DNA of 15,752 nt from an uncultured bacterium (GCA_905215655.1 CAJMQT010000043.1:1-15752); one strand, 5' to 3'; counted from the stretch's first letter, positions 1 to 7,436 are shown. Notes: generated from the sequence alone by a model not told the origin. Made by a program: numbers and translations.

Positions 1-178
1 AATATTCGCGAGATTACCAACTTTTATCACACCTTTCTTATCCCGAACTCACGTATACATTCAAAATTTCAATACGTCAAATTAAGACAAACCATATTGA
101 CGCTGTTTCCGCGCACAAAAATAAGTTAAAACAAAATAATTATCATTTACCATCGGTACATATTATATCTTTAATATG

Positions 179-186
179 TATATTTG
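179..186 (+). promoter_or_regulatory. possible -7 promoter element for the RND efflux operon
   Basis: The sequence TATATTTG matches the Bacteroidetes primary-sigma -7 consensus TAnnTTTG. No good TTTG -33 box lies 19-21 bp upstream, so this is only half a promoter. It would give a leader of roughly 95 nt before the adaptor start at 290. The rest of 1-289 is AT-rich. I see no gene in it and no clear end of an upstream gene. Confidence 0.35.
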
Positions 187-192
187 CAAGCC

Positions 193-220
193 GAAAACTA
201 ATATATAGGCAATAGTTTTC
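193..220. promoter_or_regulatory. 8-bp inverted repeat in the efflux operon leader (candidate operator or leader hairpin)
   Basis: GAAAACTA (193-200) and TAGTTTTC (213-220) are perfect inverted copies separated by 12 nt. They start 7 bp after the possible -7 box, about where transcription would begin. A dimeric repressor of TetR or MarR type could bind here, as is common for RND pumps, or the RNA could fold into a weak hairpin. No regulator gene is in the window, so the role is inferred only from symmetry and position. Confidence 0.4.
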
Positions 221-289
221 CAAACAGGACGAATGTCTTTTATGAGTATTTGAAGATAAATTGATATAAATAATTTAGTATAAATAGGT

Positions 290-1489
290 ATGAAAAGAAA
301 CAAAATCTTATTGTTTGCAGCACTGGCTGCAACGTTGGTTTCATGCGGCAGCAAACAGGGAAAGCCGAACTTCGGCGACAACGAGTATGCCGTGACAACC
401 GTTGGGACTCAAAGCTATGAGCTTGAGACCACTTATCCCGCAACGATAAAAGGTGTGCAGGATGTCGAGATACGTCCGAAAATCTCCGGATTTATCACCA
501 AAATATGCGTTCACGAAGGTCAGACGGTAAAGCAGGGACAACTGCTGTTCGTGATAGACAATGTAACATACGAGGCTGCCGTACGTCAGGCAAAAGCCGC
601 TGTCAACTCGGCGAAAGCACAGCTGAGCACGACAAAGCTGACATACGAGAACAACCAAAACTTGTTCAAGAACAACGTTATCGGTACGTATGAGCTGGAA
701 GCCTCAAAGAACGCATACGAGTCGGCACAGGCTGCGCTGGCACAGGCACAGGCAGGATACGTCTCGGCTAAACAGAACCTCGACTTCTGCTACGTCACAA
801 GCCCCGCCAACGGCGTGGTGGGCGACCTGCCCTACAAGGTGGGAGCCCTCGTTAGCGCATCAAGCCAGACACCGCTGACCGTCGTTTCAGACATCAACAC
901 GATGGACGTTTACTTCGCAATGACAGAGAAAGACCTGCTCGAGATGACACAGACGGCAGGCGGACTGACAGCGGCTATCAACGATTATCCGGCTGTAAAA
1001 CTGAAACTTGCCGACGGCTCGACCTACGGACACGACGGAAAAGTATCTACCGTAAGCGGCGTAATCGACAAGGCGACAGGCTCGGTATCGATAAAAGCTA
1101 AGTTCCCCAACCCCGAACATCTGCTCAAAAGCGGCGGCTCAGGCTCTATCTCCGTGCCCCACACCGACAACAGCGCGATACTCGTGCCCCAAGAGGCTGT
1201 GGCACAGGTGCAGGACAAATACTTCATCTACATCGTCGGCAGCAATAACAAGGTAAAATACACCGAAATAACAGTATCTCCCAACAACGACGGAAAGAAC
1301 TACATCGTCACAAGCGGACTCAAAGTCGGCGACAAGATTGTCACCGTGGGTATAACAACACTCACCGACGGCATGGAAATCAAGCCCATAACACCCGCAC
1401 AATATCAGGAGAAAATAAAGAAAGCACAACAGCTCGGCGAAGCTCAGGGCGATGCAAAAAAACTGAAAGAAGCCCTCAGCGGCAAATAA
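290..1489 (+). CDS. RND efflux periplasmic adaptor subunit (membrane fusion protein, AcrA/MexA type), lipoprotein
   Basis: This 399-residue protein is the periplasmic adaptor that bridges the inner-membrane pump and the outer-membrane channel of a tripartite efflux system. It begins with a lipoprotein signal: a basic start, a hydrophobic core and the lipobox LVSC with Cys19, so it should be lipid-anchored in the periplasm. A first lipoyl half-motif lies near residues 58-90 (VEIRPKISGFI, then GQTVKQGQLLFVID). An Ala/Gln-rich coiled-coil hairpin follows at about 95-165, and the second lipoyl half with the beta-barrel (SPANGVVGDLPYKVGALV) at about 171-190. The C-terminal membrane-proximal domain is followed by a Lys/Gln-rich tail. 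Length and order are usual for HlyD_D23/AcrA-like adaptors. It is the first gene of the operon, 89 bp before the pump. The substrate cannot be told from sequence. Confidence 0.95.
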   Translation: MKRNKILLFAALAATLVSCGSKQGKPNFGDNEYAVTTVGTQSYELETTYPATIKGVQDVEIRPKISGFITKICVHEGQTVKQGQLLFVIDNVTYEAAVRQAKAAVNSAKAQLSTTKLTYENNQNLFKNNVIGTYELEASKNAYESAQAALAQAQAGYVSAKQNLDFCYVTSPANGVVGDLPYKVGALVSASSQTPLTVVSDINTMDVYFAMTEKDLLEMTQTAGGLTAAINDYPAVKLKLADGSTYGHDGKVSTVSGVIDKATGSVSIKAKFPNPEHLLKSGGSGSISVPHTDNSAILVPQEAVAQVQDKYFIYIVGSNNKVKYTEITVSPNNDGKNYIVTSGLKVGDKIVTVGITTLTDGMEIKPITPAQYQEKIKKAQQLGEAQGDAKKLKEALSGK

Positions 1490-1526
1490 ATAAAATGTAA
1501 AAAGCCCGCGACAGGCAAAACAACAG

Positions 1527-1543
1527 CCGACCGCAACGGTCGG
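1527..1543 (+). other. intercistronic hairpin between adaptor and pump genes
   Basis: CCGACCG (1527-1533) and CGGTCGG (1537-1543) form a perfect 7-bp GC-rich stem with a 3-nt CAA loop in the 89-bp gap. No T-run follows, so it is not an ordinary intrinsic terminator. It may mark an mRNA processing or stability point that sets different amounts of adaptor and pump. That role is inference. Confidence 0.5.
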
Positions 1544-1578
1544 AAATAAAAACAATAATATTAATTTAAGGTAAGTAC

Positions 1579-4500
1579 ATGAAATTAGATAGATTTATCC
1601 AACGCCCGGTGCTGTCAACCGTTATCTCCGTGCTGACGGTCATCCTGGGTGTGCTCGGACTGGTGTCACTGCCTATCGAGCAGTACCCTGACATCGCTCC
1701 GCCTACTGTCAACGTGCAGACGTTCTATCAGGGAGCCGATGCCCAGACCGTACAGAACTCCGTACTTGCTCCCCTCGAGGAACAGATCAACGGCGTTGAA
1801 GGTATGACATATATGACTTCTACCGCCACGAACGACGGTATGGCATCAATAACCGTCTACTTTGAACAAGGATACAACGCCGATATGGCGCAGGTAAACG
1901 TGCAGAACCGCGTATCGCAGGCAACAAGCTTGCTGCCCTCCGACGTCACCAAAGCCGGCGTCACCGTACAGAAGAGACAGACATCAAACGTCCTCATTCT
2001 CTCACTTACAAGCGACGGACGCTACGACGAGCAGTTCCTCTCCAACTACGCCGACATCAACATCATCCCCGCAATCAAGCGTGTTGAAGGTGTCGGCGAC
2101 TGTCAGTCAATCGGTTTGAAGTCTTACACCATGCGTATGTGGCTCGATCCGGTCAAGATGAAGGAGCACAACCTCATCCCGAACGACATCGTAGGCGTAC
2201 TCGCACAGCAGAACATCGAGGCGGCTCCGGGTAAGTTCGGAGAGCAGAGCACCAACCAATACGAATACGTCATGCGCTACACCGGACGCTTGAAGACCGT
2301 CGAACAGTTCGGCGACATCATCATCAAGACAGACGACGCCGGACAGACGCTGAGAGTAAAAGACGTGTCACGAGTAGAGCTCGGAGGTCTTTACTACACG
2401 GTGAAATCAAATGTCGACGGCAATCCGGCCGTTATGATGATGGTCGCACAGACCGCAGGATCCAACGCCACGCAGATCGTTACAGACGTAAAGAAACTTA
2501 TCGACGATCTGTCAGAGTCGTTCCCTCCGGGCATGAAGATACAGCCCATGCAGGACGTGACCGAATTCCTCTTCGCGTCAATCCACGAGGTGGTCAAGAC
2601 TTTGTTTGAGGCGCTGATACTGGTGTTCCTCGTTGTGTTCATCTTCTTGCAGGACTTCCGCTCCACACTCATTCCTATGATAGCCGTGCCGGTGTCATTG
2701 ATCGGTACGTTCTTCTTCCTTTGGGTGTTCGGTTTCTCTATAAACCTTCTGACGCTATCGGCACTCGTTCTTGCAATCGCCATAGTGGTCGACGACGCGA
2801 TTGTCGTCGTCGAGGCCGTCCACGCCAAGCTCGACCTTGGCTATAAGTCGGCACGTCGTGCCTCGATCGACGCCATGAGTGAGATAGCCGGCGCCATCGT
2901 ATCAATCACCCTCGTAATGTCGGCGGTGTTCATCCCTGTGTCTTTCATCAGCGGAACATCCGGAACATTCTACCGCGAGTTCGGTATCACGATGGCTATT
3001 TCAATCGTCATCTCGGCGCTTAACGCCCTAACGCTCTCTCCTGCCCTGTGTGCGATACTTTTGAAGCCCAAGGACGAGAACGGCAAAGAGCGCAAGATGT
3101 CTCGCGTCGACCGGTTCCTCGCATCCTTCAACACGGCATACGACAAGGTGCTCGACCGTTACAAGAACGGTGTGCGCCGCATTATCGAGCATAAGATAAT
3201 TGCCGGTCTTACCGTCATCATCGCGCTGGCAATATTCGGAATAACAGCAGCCACCACCCGCACGGGTCTTATTCCTGACGAAGATACAGGAACGGTGTTC
3301 TGTACGGTGTCAATGCCTCCGGGCACCAGTCTTGATGCAACGAACAAAGTTATGGATCAAGTTGACTCAATGTTCGTAACCAACCCAGCCATAGACCACC
3401 GTCTGCGCATTACCGGCTACAACTTTATTGCAGGTCAGGGTTCCAACCAAGGTACGTTCATCATCAAGCTGAAAGCTTTCGAAGAGCGTGGTCTTACCGA
3501 GCAGTCAAAGGCTGTATTAGGTATGATTTACAAGCAAACGGCATCGATAAAAGGTGCACAGATACTTGCTTTCCAGCCGCCTATGGTACAAGGATTCTCG
3601 GCAACCAACGGTCTGACATTCTCAATGCAGGACCGCACCGGAGGCTCTGTTGACAAGTTCTCGAGCGTCGTTCACGACTTCCTTGCCGAGCTTAACAAAC
3701 GTCCGGAGGTAACGAACGCCATGACATCTTTCCGTTCGGATTATCCGCAATTCCTTATCAACGTTGACGTTGCAAAATGTAAGCAGAGCGGCATTTCGCC
3801 TTCTGACGTACTTACGACGATGCAAGGTTATTACGGCGGTTTGTACGCTTCAAACTTCAACGCGTACGGCAAATTGTACCGCGTTTACGTGCAGGGAGAG
3901 CCCAAGACGCGTGAGGATTACAAGAGTTTGAACAACATTTACGTGCGTACTGCAAGCGGACAGATGTCTCCCATCAAGGAGTTCGTGAACTTGGATAAGG
4001 TCTACGGTCCGCAGACGATGGGTCGTTTCAACCTCTTTACGTCAATAGACGTCAACGCATCTGCCGGCGAAGGCTATTCTTCGGGTGACGCCATCAAGGC
4101 TGTAAGCGAAGTTGCCAAGCAGACACTTCCCGCCGGTTATACATACGAATTCTCAGGATTGACGCGTAACGAGCAGGAGTCGAGCAACACGACGACGCTG
4201 ATCTTCGCCCTGTGTCTGCTCTTTGTGTACCTCATTCTGAGTGCCCAGTACGAGAGTTATCTGCTGCCTCTCGCCGTAATTCTTTCCATTCCGTTCGGTC
4301 TTGCGGGAGCATTCATCTTCACAAACCTGTTCGGAAAGCAGAACGACATTTACATGCAGATTTCTCTTATCATGCTTATCGGACTTCTTGCGAAGAACGC
4401 CATCCTTATCGTCGAGTTCGCGCTGGAGCGCCGCCGCACGGGTATGGCTATCTCATGGAGCGCCGTTCTGGGTGCCGGAGCACGTCTTCGTCCTATCCTT

Positions 4501-4773
4501 ATGACGTCTCTTGCAATGATTATCGGTCTGTTGCCGCTGCTCTGGCCTTTCGGTGTAGGAGCCAACGGAAACCAGACGCTCGGTGCATCGGCTATCGGAG
4601 GTATGCTTATAGGTATGCTTTGCCAGATTATGATTGTGCCCGCTCTGTTCGTGATCTTCCAGTATTTGCAGGAGAAACTCAAACCTATCGAGTTCGAGGG
4701 TGACGAGAACGCCGAGGTGGATACCGAGCTTCTGCAATACACCCAACCTTTCAAACCGTTGAAAAAGGATTAA
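1579..4773 (+). CDS. RND multidrug efflux transporter permease, HAE1 family (AcrB/MexB type)
   Basis: This 1064-residue inner-membrane pump uses the proton gradient to expel hydrophobic compounds through the adaptor and outer-membrane channel. The N-terminus (MKLDRFIQRPVLSTVISVL) is the classic HAE1 start and first membrane helix. Two large periplasmic loops lie at about 35-335 and 560-865. Helix groups lie near 340-500, at about 540 and at 870-1040. The proton-relay residues are present: Asp405-Asp406 in VVDDAIVVVEA (AcrB D407/D408) and Lys939 in GLLAKNAILIVEFA (AcrB K940). The typical IEQYPDIAPP motif is near residue 34. Length is normal and there is no frameshift. An AAGG run about 10 nt before the ATG may act as a ribosome site. 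The stop is 4 nt before the channel gene, so the two are likely translationally coupled. Substrate range is unknown. Confidence 0.97.
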   Translation: MKLDRFIQRPVLSTVISVLTVILGVLGLVSLPIEQYPDIAPPTVNVQTFYQGADAQTVQNSVLAPLEEQINGVEGMTYMTSTATNDGMASITVYFEQGYNADMAQVNVQNRVSQATSLLPSDVTKAGVTVQKRQTSNVLILSLTSDGRYDEQFLSNYADINIIPAIKRVEGVGDCQSIGLKSYTMRMWLDPVKMKEHNLIPNDIVGVLAQQNIEAAPGKFGEQSTNQYEYVMRYTGRLKTVEQFGDIIIKTDDAGQTLRVKDVSRVELGGLYYTVKSNVDGNPAVMMMVAQTAGSNATQIVTDVKKLIDDLSESFPPGMKIQPMQDVTEFLFASIHEVVKTLFEALILVFLVVFIFLQDFRSTLIPMIAVPVSLIGTFFFLWVFGFSINLLTLSALVLAIAIVVDDAIVVVEAVHAKLDLGYKSARRASIDAMSEIAGAIVSITLVMSAVFIPVSFISGTSGTFYREFGITMAISIVISALNALTLSPALCAILLKPKDENGKERKMSRVDRFLASFNTAYDKVLDRYKNGVRRIIEHKIIAGLTVIIALAIFGITAATTRTGLIPDEDTGTVFCTVSMPPGTSLDATNKVMDQVDSMFVTNPAIDHRLRITGYNFIAGQGSNQGTFIIKLKAFEERGLTEQSKAVLGMIYKQTASIKGAQILAFQPPMVQGFSATNGLTFSMQDRTGGSVDKFSSVVHDFLAELNKRPEVTNAMTSFRSDYPQFLINVDVAKCKQSGISPSDVLTTMQGYYGGLYASNFNAYGKLYRVYVQGEPKTREDYKSLNNIYVRTASGQMSPIKEFVNLDKVYGPQTMGRFNLFTSIDVNASAGEGYSSGDAIKAVSEVAKQTLPAGYTYEFSGLTRNEQESSNTTTLIFALCLLFVYLILSAQYESYLLPLAVILSIPFGLAGAFIFTNLFGKQNDIYMQISLIMLIGLLAKNAILIVEFALERRRTGMAISWSAVLGAGARLRPILMTSLAMIIGLLPLLWPFGVGANGNQTLGASAIGGMLIGMLCQIMIVPALFVIFQYLQEKLKPIEFEGDENAEVDTELLQYTQPFKPLKKD

Positions 4774-4777
4774 AAAC

Positions 4778-6166
4778 ATGAAGAAATCAAATATAATCGC
4801 AATAATGTCTGCGGCTGTTCTGATGAGCAGCTGCGGACTCTACAACAAATACGAGCGCCCCGACGTCAAGACGACGGGACTGGTTCGTGATGTTGTTTCG
4901 GCAGCCGACACCTTGGCGGTGAGCGACACCGCCAGCTTCGGCAACCTGCCTTGGCGCAGCGTTTTCACCGATCCGAAGTTGCAGTCGCTCATCGAGTACG
5001 GTCTGAACCATAACACAGACATGCTGAACGCCGCGCTGAACGTCAAGATGGTTGAGGCACAGTTGATGGCGGCAAAGCTGGCATTCGTACCCTCGTTCAC
5101 CTTCACTCCGCAGGGAACGATATCTTCTTGGGACGGCAACAAGGCTACGAAGATTTATTCGCTGCCGGTAAACGCCAGCTGGAGCATCGACCTCTTCGGC
5201 AATCTTCTCAGCCAGAAGCGCAGCGCACAGATGGCTTTGCTCGCTACGAAAGATTACCAGCTGGTGGTAAAGACCAACATTATCTCAAACATCGCGAACA
5301 TGTATTACACCCTGCTCATGCTCGACAAACAGCTTGAAGTGGTGGAAGGCATGGAGAAGCTGACCAAAGACACGTGGGAGACGATGAAGTTCTTGAAAGA
5401 CAACCGCCAAGGTTATCGCTCTACGTCGGTACAGAGCGCCGAGTCAAACTACTACTCCGTGCTCGCTCAGAAGACTGACCTGAAACGTCAGATCCGCGAG
5501 GTTGAGAACTCAATGTCATTACTTTTGGGTCAGCCGGCACAGACTATCGCCCGCGGAAAGCTCGAAGAGCAGTCGCTGCCGGAGAATTTCAGCACCGGCG
5601 TATCTATCCAGTTGCTCAACAACCGACCTGACGTTCACTATGCCGAGATGTCCCTCGCGCAATGTTTCTACAACGTCGAGACGGCGCGTTCACGGTTCTA
5701 TCCCAACATTACGATAAGCGGCACGGGCGCGTTCACCAACAACTCGGGCGCGGGTATCGTCAATCCGGGCAAGTGGTTGCTGAGCGCCGTGGGCAGCTTG
5801 GTGCAGCCGATATTCCAGCACGGACAGATTGTCGCAGGCTTGAAGGTGGCGAAGGCTCAGCAGGAACAGGCTTACAACAAATGGCAGAATGCCGTCCTCT
5901 CGGCAGGAAGCGAGGTAAGCAACGCCCTCGTTCTGTACAACTCGTCAGCCGAAAAGAGTCAGATAGAGGCTAAACAAATCGAGGTCTTGAAACAGAATGT
6001 TGAAGACACAAAGAGCCTTATGGCAAGTTCGGGCAGTACATATCTCGAAGTCATAACAGCTCAACAGACGCTGCTCAACGCCGAACTCAGCAAGATTGCC
6101 GACGACTTCTACAAGATGCAGGCTGTCGTCAACCTGTATTACGCCCTCGGCGGAGGCAGAGACTGA
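4778..6166 (+). CDS. efflux transporter outer membrane subunit (OprM/TolC type), lipoprotein
   Basis: This 462-residue protein is the outer-membrane exit channel of the efflux complex. It opens with a lipoprotein signal (lipobox MSSC, Cys19) followed by the usual NodT-family text YNKYERPDV. Two outer-membrane efflux (OEP) repeats are expected at about 55-245 and 270-460. Visible landmarks are the PW..VFTDPKLQSLI segment near 58, SWSIDLFGNLLSQKRSA near 130, LLNNRPDVHYAEMSLA near 280, and the C-terminal VNLYYALGGGRD, all typical of NodT-family lipoproteins. It is the last gene of the operon. A T8 run at 6169-6176 follows the stop, but only a weak 4-bp hairpin precedes it, so termination there is uncertain. 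Confidence 0.95.
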   Translation: MKKSNIIAIMSAAVLMSSCGLYNKYERPDVKTTGLVRDVVSAADTLAVSDTASFGNLPWRSVFTDPKLQSLIEYGLNHNTDMLNAALNVKMVEAQLMAAKLAFVPSFTFTPQGTISSWDGNKATKIYSLPVNASWSIDLFGNLLSQKRSAQMALLATKDYQLVVKTNIISNIANMYYTLLMLDKQLEVVEGMEKLTKDTWETMKFLKDNRQGYRSTSVQSAESNYYSVLAQKTDLKRQIREVENSMSLLLGQPAQTIARGKLEEQSLPENFSTGVSIQLLNNRPDVHYAEMSLAQCFYNVETARSRFYPNITISGTGAFTNNSGAGIVNPGKWLLSAVGSLVQPIFQHGQIVAGLKVAKAQQEQAYNKWQNAVLSAGSEVSNALVLYNSSAEKSQIEAKQIEVLKQNVEDTKSLMASSGSTYLEVITAQQTLLNAELSKIADDFYKMQAVVNLYYALGGGRD

Positions 6167-6177
6167 TGTTTTTTTTA

Positions 6178-6263
6178 AAGTAAACAAGTAGACGAGGAAC
6201 GAGTAAACAAGCTAATTTGCGAGTTAAACAATCAAACGAGTAAACAAGATACAAGTAGACAAG
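6178..6263. repeat. irregular cluster of an 11-bp repeat, RAGTARACRAG
   Basis: About six copies of an 11-mer start at 6178, 6186, 6201, 6221 (variant GAGTTAAACAA), 6238 and 6253. Two copies, GAGTAAACAAG at 6201 and 6238, are identical. Spacing is irregular (8-20 bp), so this is neither a CRISPR nor a strict tandem array. It fills the gap between the efflux operon and the LpxA-type gene. Bacteroidales intergenic regions often carry such low-complexity clusters, a point from memory. Function is unknown. Confidence 0.6.
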
Positions 6264-6309
6264 TCTGTCAACCCGCAAGCTTCAACCTCGTCAACTAAAA
6301 CATAACAAT

Positions 6310-7083
6310 ATGATAAGTCCAAAAGCAGAAATAAACCCGAAGGCGAAAATCGGCAATAACGTGACGATTTACCCCTTCGCATATATCGAGGAAGATGTCG
6401 AGATTGGCGACGACTGCGTTATCTATCCTTACGTCAGTATAATGAAAGGCACGAAGATGGGCAAGGGCAACACCGTGTTCCAGAACACCGTGCTGGGTGC
6501 CATCCCGCAGGATTTCAACTACTGCGGCGAGGCGTCCACATTGGTAATCGGCAACAACAACATCATCCGTGAAAACGTGGTGATCAACCGTGCCACACAT
6601 TGCGACGGTCAGACCGTCATCGGTAATCAAAACTTCTTGATGGAAGGCGTGCACGTATCGCACGACACCAAGATTGGCACGGCAAACGTATTCGGCTACG
6701 GAACGAAGATTGCCGGCGACTGTATCATCGGCGACCGCACGATATTCTCTTCCGGCGTGATAGCCAATCCGGGCGCACGCGTGGGCGACGCTGCAATGAT
6801 TCAGAGCGGCTGCCGTTTCAGTAAAGACGTTCCGCCGTTCATCATCGCCACCGACAACCCCGTGCGTTATGGCGGCGTGAACAACTCGCTGCTGAAAAAT
6901 TATGGTGTCGACGACAAGATTTTGGCACACATAGCCAACGCCTACCGTCTGATTTTCCATGGGCAGACCAGCGTGTTCGACGCTGTGATACAGGTCAGGG
7001 AGCAGGTGCCCGACGGCGACCAGATACGCCGTATTGTCGAGTTTATCGAGGGAACCAAGCTCGGTATCATCGGAAAAATGTAA
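6310..7083 (+). CDS. lpxA: LpxA-type acyl-ACP--UDP-N-acetylglucosamine O-acyltransferase, possibly a divergent paralog
   Basis: This 257-residue left-handed beta-helix protein belongs to the LpxA family, whose E. coli member has about 262 residues. LpxA moves a hydroxyacyl chain from acyl-ACP to UDP-GlcNAc in the first cytoplasmic step of lipid A synthesis. Hexapeptide repeats cover about residues 1-190 and a helical C-terminal domain follows (LAHIANAYRLIF near 205). Family motifs are clear: IPQDF (Asp68), NIIRENVVINRAT, and MEGVHVSHD with His115 and His118, where His118 matches E. coli catalytic His125. Compared with E. coli from memory, the VHQ motif (His144) reads ANP here (Asn153). The nucleotide-binding loop residues E200, R204 and R205 read Ser193, Asn197 and Tyr198. 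It stands alone, without lpxD, lpxC/fabZ or lpxB beside it. It may be a second copy with altered specificity. Confidence 0.85.
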   Translation: MISPKAEINPKAKIGNNVTIYPFAYIEEDVEIGDDCVIYPYVSIMKGTKMGKGNTVFQNTVLGAIPQDFNYCGEASTLVIGNNNIIRENVVINRATHCDGQTVIGNQNFLMEGVHVSHDTKIGTANVFGYGTKIAGDCIIGDRTIFSSGVIANPGARVGDAAMIQSGCRFSKDVPPFIIATDNPVRYGGVNNSLLKNYGVDDKILAHIANAYRLIFHGQTSVFDAVIQVREQVPDGDQIRRIVEFIEGTKLGIIGKM

Positions 7084-7103
7084 TATTGACGAAGACAATA
7101 TTA
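7081..7103 (+). other. AT-rich hairpin overlapping the lpxA stop codon
   Basis: TAATATTG (7081-7088) and CAATATTA (7096-7103) form a perfect 8-bp stem with a 7-nt loop. The first arm begins at the TAA stop codon of the LpxA-type gene. There is no downstream T-run and the stem is weak, so it is more likely an mRNA 3'-end or stability element than a terminator. A shorter pair, GGTAA/TTACC, lies at 7120-7135. Confidence 0.45.
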
Positions 7104-7139
7104 TCAAATCAAAAAACAAGGTAACATCGATTACCTTCC

Positions 7140-7221
7140 AAAAGACCGCCTTTTGCATTGCGAAAGGCGGTCTTTTACGTCCTGAAAGGCGGTCTTTTGC
7201 AATGCAAAAGACCGCCTTTTG
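7140..7221. repeat. four-copy palindrome cluster of AAAAGACCGCCTTTT units (REP-like element, probable terminator)
   Basis: Four copies of a 15-bp unit occur in the order forward (7140-7154), reverse (7162-7176), reverse (7184-7198), forward (7206-7220). Copies 1 and 2 can pair as a 14-bp stem with a 9-nt loop. Copies 3 and 4 make an almost continuous palindrome of 17-bp arms around one base. GCATTGC or its complement GCAATGC lies between the members of each pair. The hairpins end in TTTT runs and lie 57 bp after the LpxA-type gene, so they could terminate its transcript. The multi-copy layout resembles a REP/BIME-type dispersed repeat. Similar units are frequent between Prevotella genes as I recall, which I could not check here. 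Confidence 0.75.
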
Positions 7222-7241
7222 TAATACGTCTGATTATCAGC

Positions 7242-7323
7242 AAGTTGCAGACTGCATCTTGTCGGTTTGGAGTAAATCATTTTTTCGGGGTCGGCCGGGT
7301 TGCATGACTTAATCTGACAGATT
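7242..7323. promoter_or_regulatory. two small palindromes upstream of the hydrolase promoter
   Basis: An imperfect 19-bp palindrome, AAGTTGCAG-A-CTGCATCTT, lies at 7242-7260 with 8 of 9 arm bases matched. A perfect 13-bp palindrome, AATCTGACAGATT, lies at 7311-7323. Both are in otherwise gene-free DNA, 41-122 bp before the -33 box of the hydrolase promoter. They could be sites for dimeric regulators, or AATCTGACAGATT with the following GTTTTATTT could be a weak terminator remnant. Both ideas rest on symmetry alone. The rest of 7084-7415 shows no gene. Confidence 0.3.
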
Positions 7324-7363
7324 GTTTTATTTCGTTGAACTCACGTTTTATTATGTTAAAACA

Positions 7364-7395
7364 TTTGTAAAGTTCACATCTAATCAATATATTTG
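7364..7395 (+). promoter_or_regulatory. Bacteroidetes-type promoter (TTTG / TATATTTG) for the secreted hydrolase
   Basis: The -33 element TTTG is at 7364-7367 and the -7 element TATATTTG at 7388-7395, with a 20-bp spacer. This matches the consensus TTTG-(19-21 bp)-TAnnTTTG used by the Bacteroidetes primary sigma factor. Transcription should start near 7400-7404. That leaves about 35 nt of leader before the ATG at 7437 and only about 14 nt before the ATG at 7416, which favours the later start. Confidence 0.8.
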
Positions 7396-7436
7396 TATAT
7401 TGTAAAACGGTAACGATGAAGAACAAATACATCCGT

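Noticed and set aside
116..123. Minus-strand -7 box (TATTTTTG) for a divergent gene to the left
   Set aside because: No -33 TTTG at proper spacing, and no start codon or gene is visible on that strand in 1-115; AT-rich DNA gives such matches by chance.
6141..6176. Intrinsic terminator after the outer-membrane channel gene
   Set aside because: The T8 run is real, but the only hairpin before it has 4 bp and lies about 12 nt away, too weak to annotate.
6295..7158. Long minus-strand reading frame (287 codons) opposite the LpxA-type gene
   Set aside because: It lies wholly antisense to a protein with clear family motifs and its translation shows no recognisable domain, so it is a shadow frame.
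7034..7312. 92-codon plus-strand frame across the palindrome cluster
   Set aside because: It starts inside the LpxA-type gene in another frame, and most of it is translated repeat sequence.
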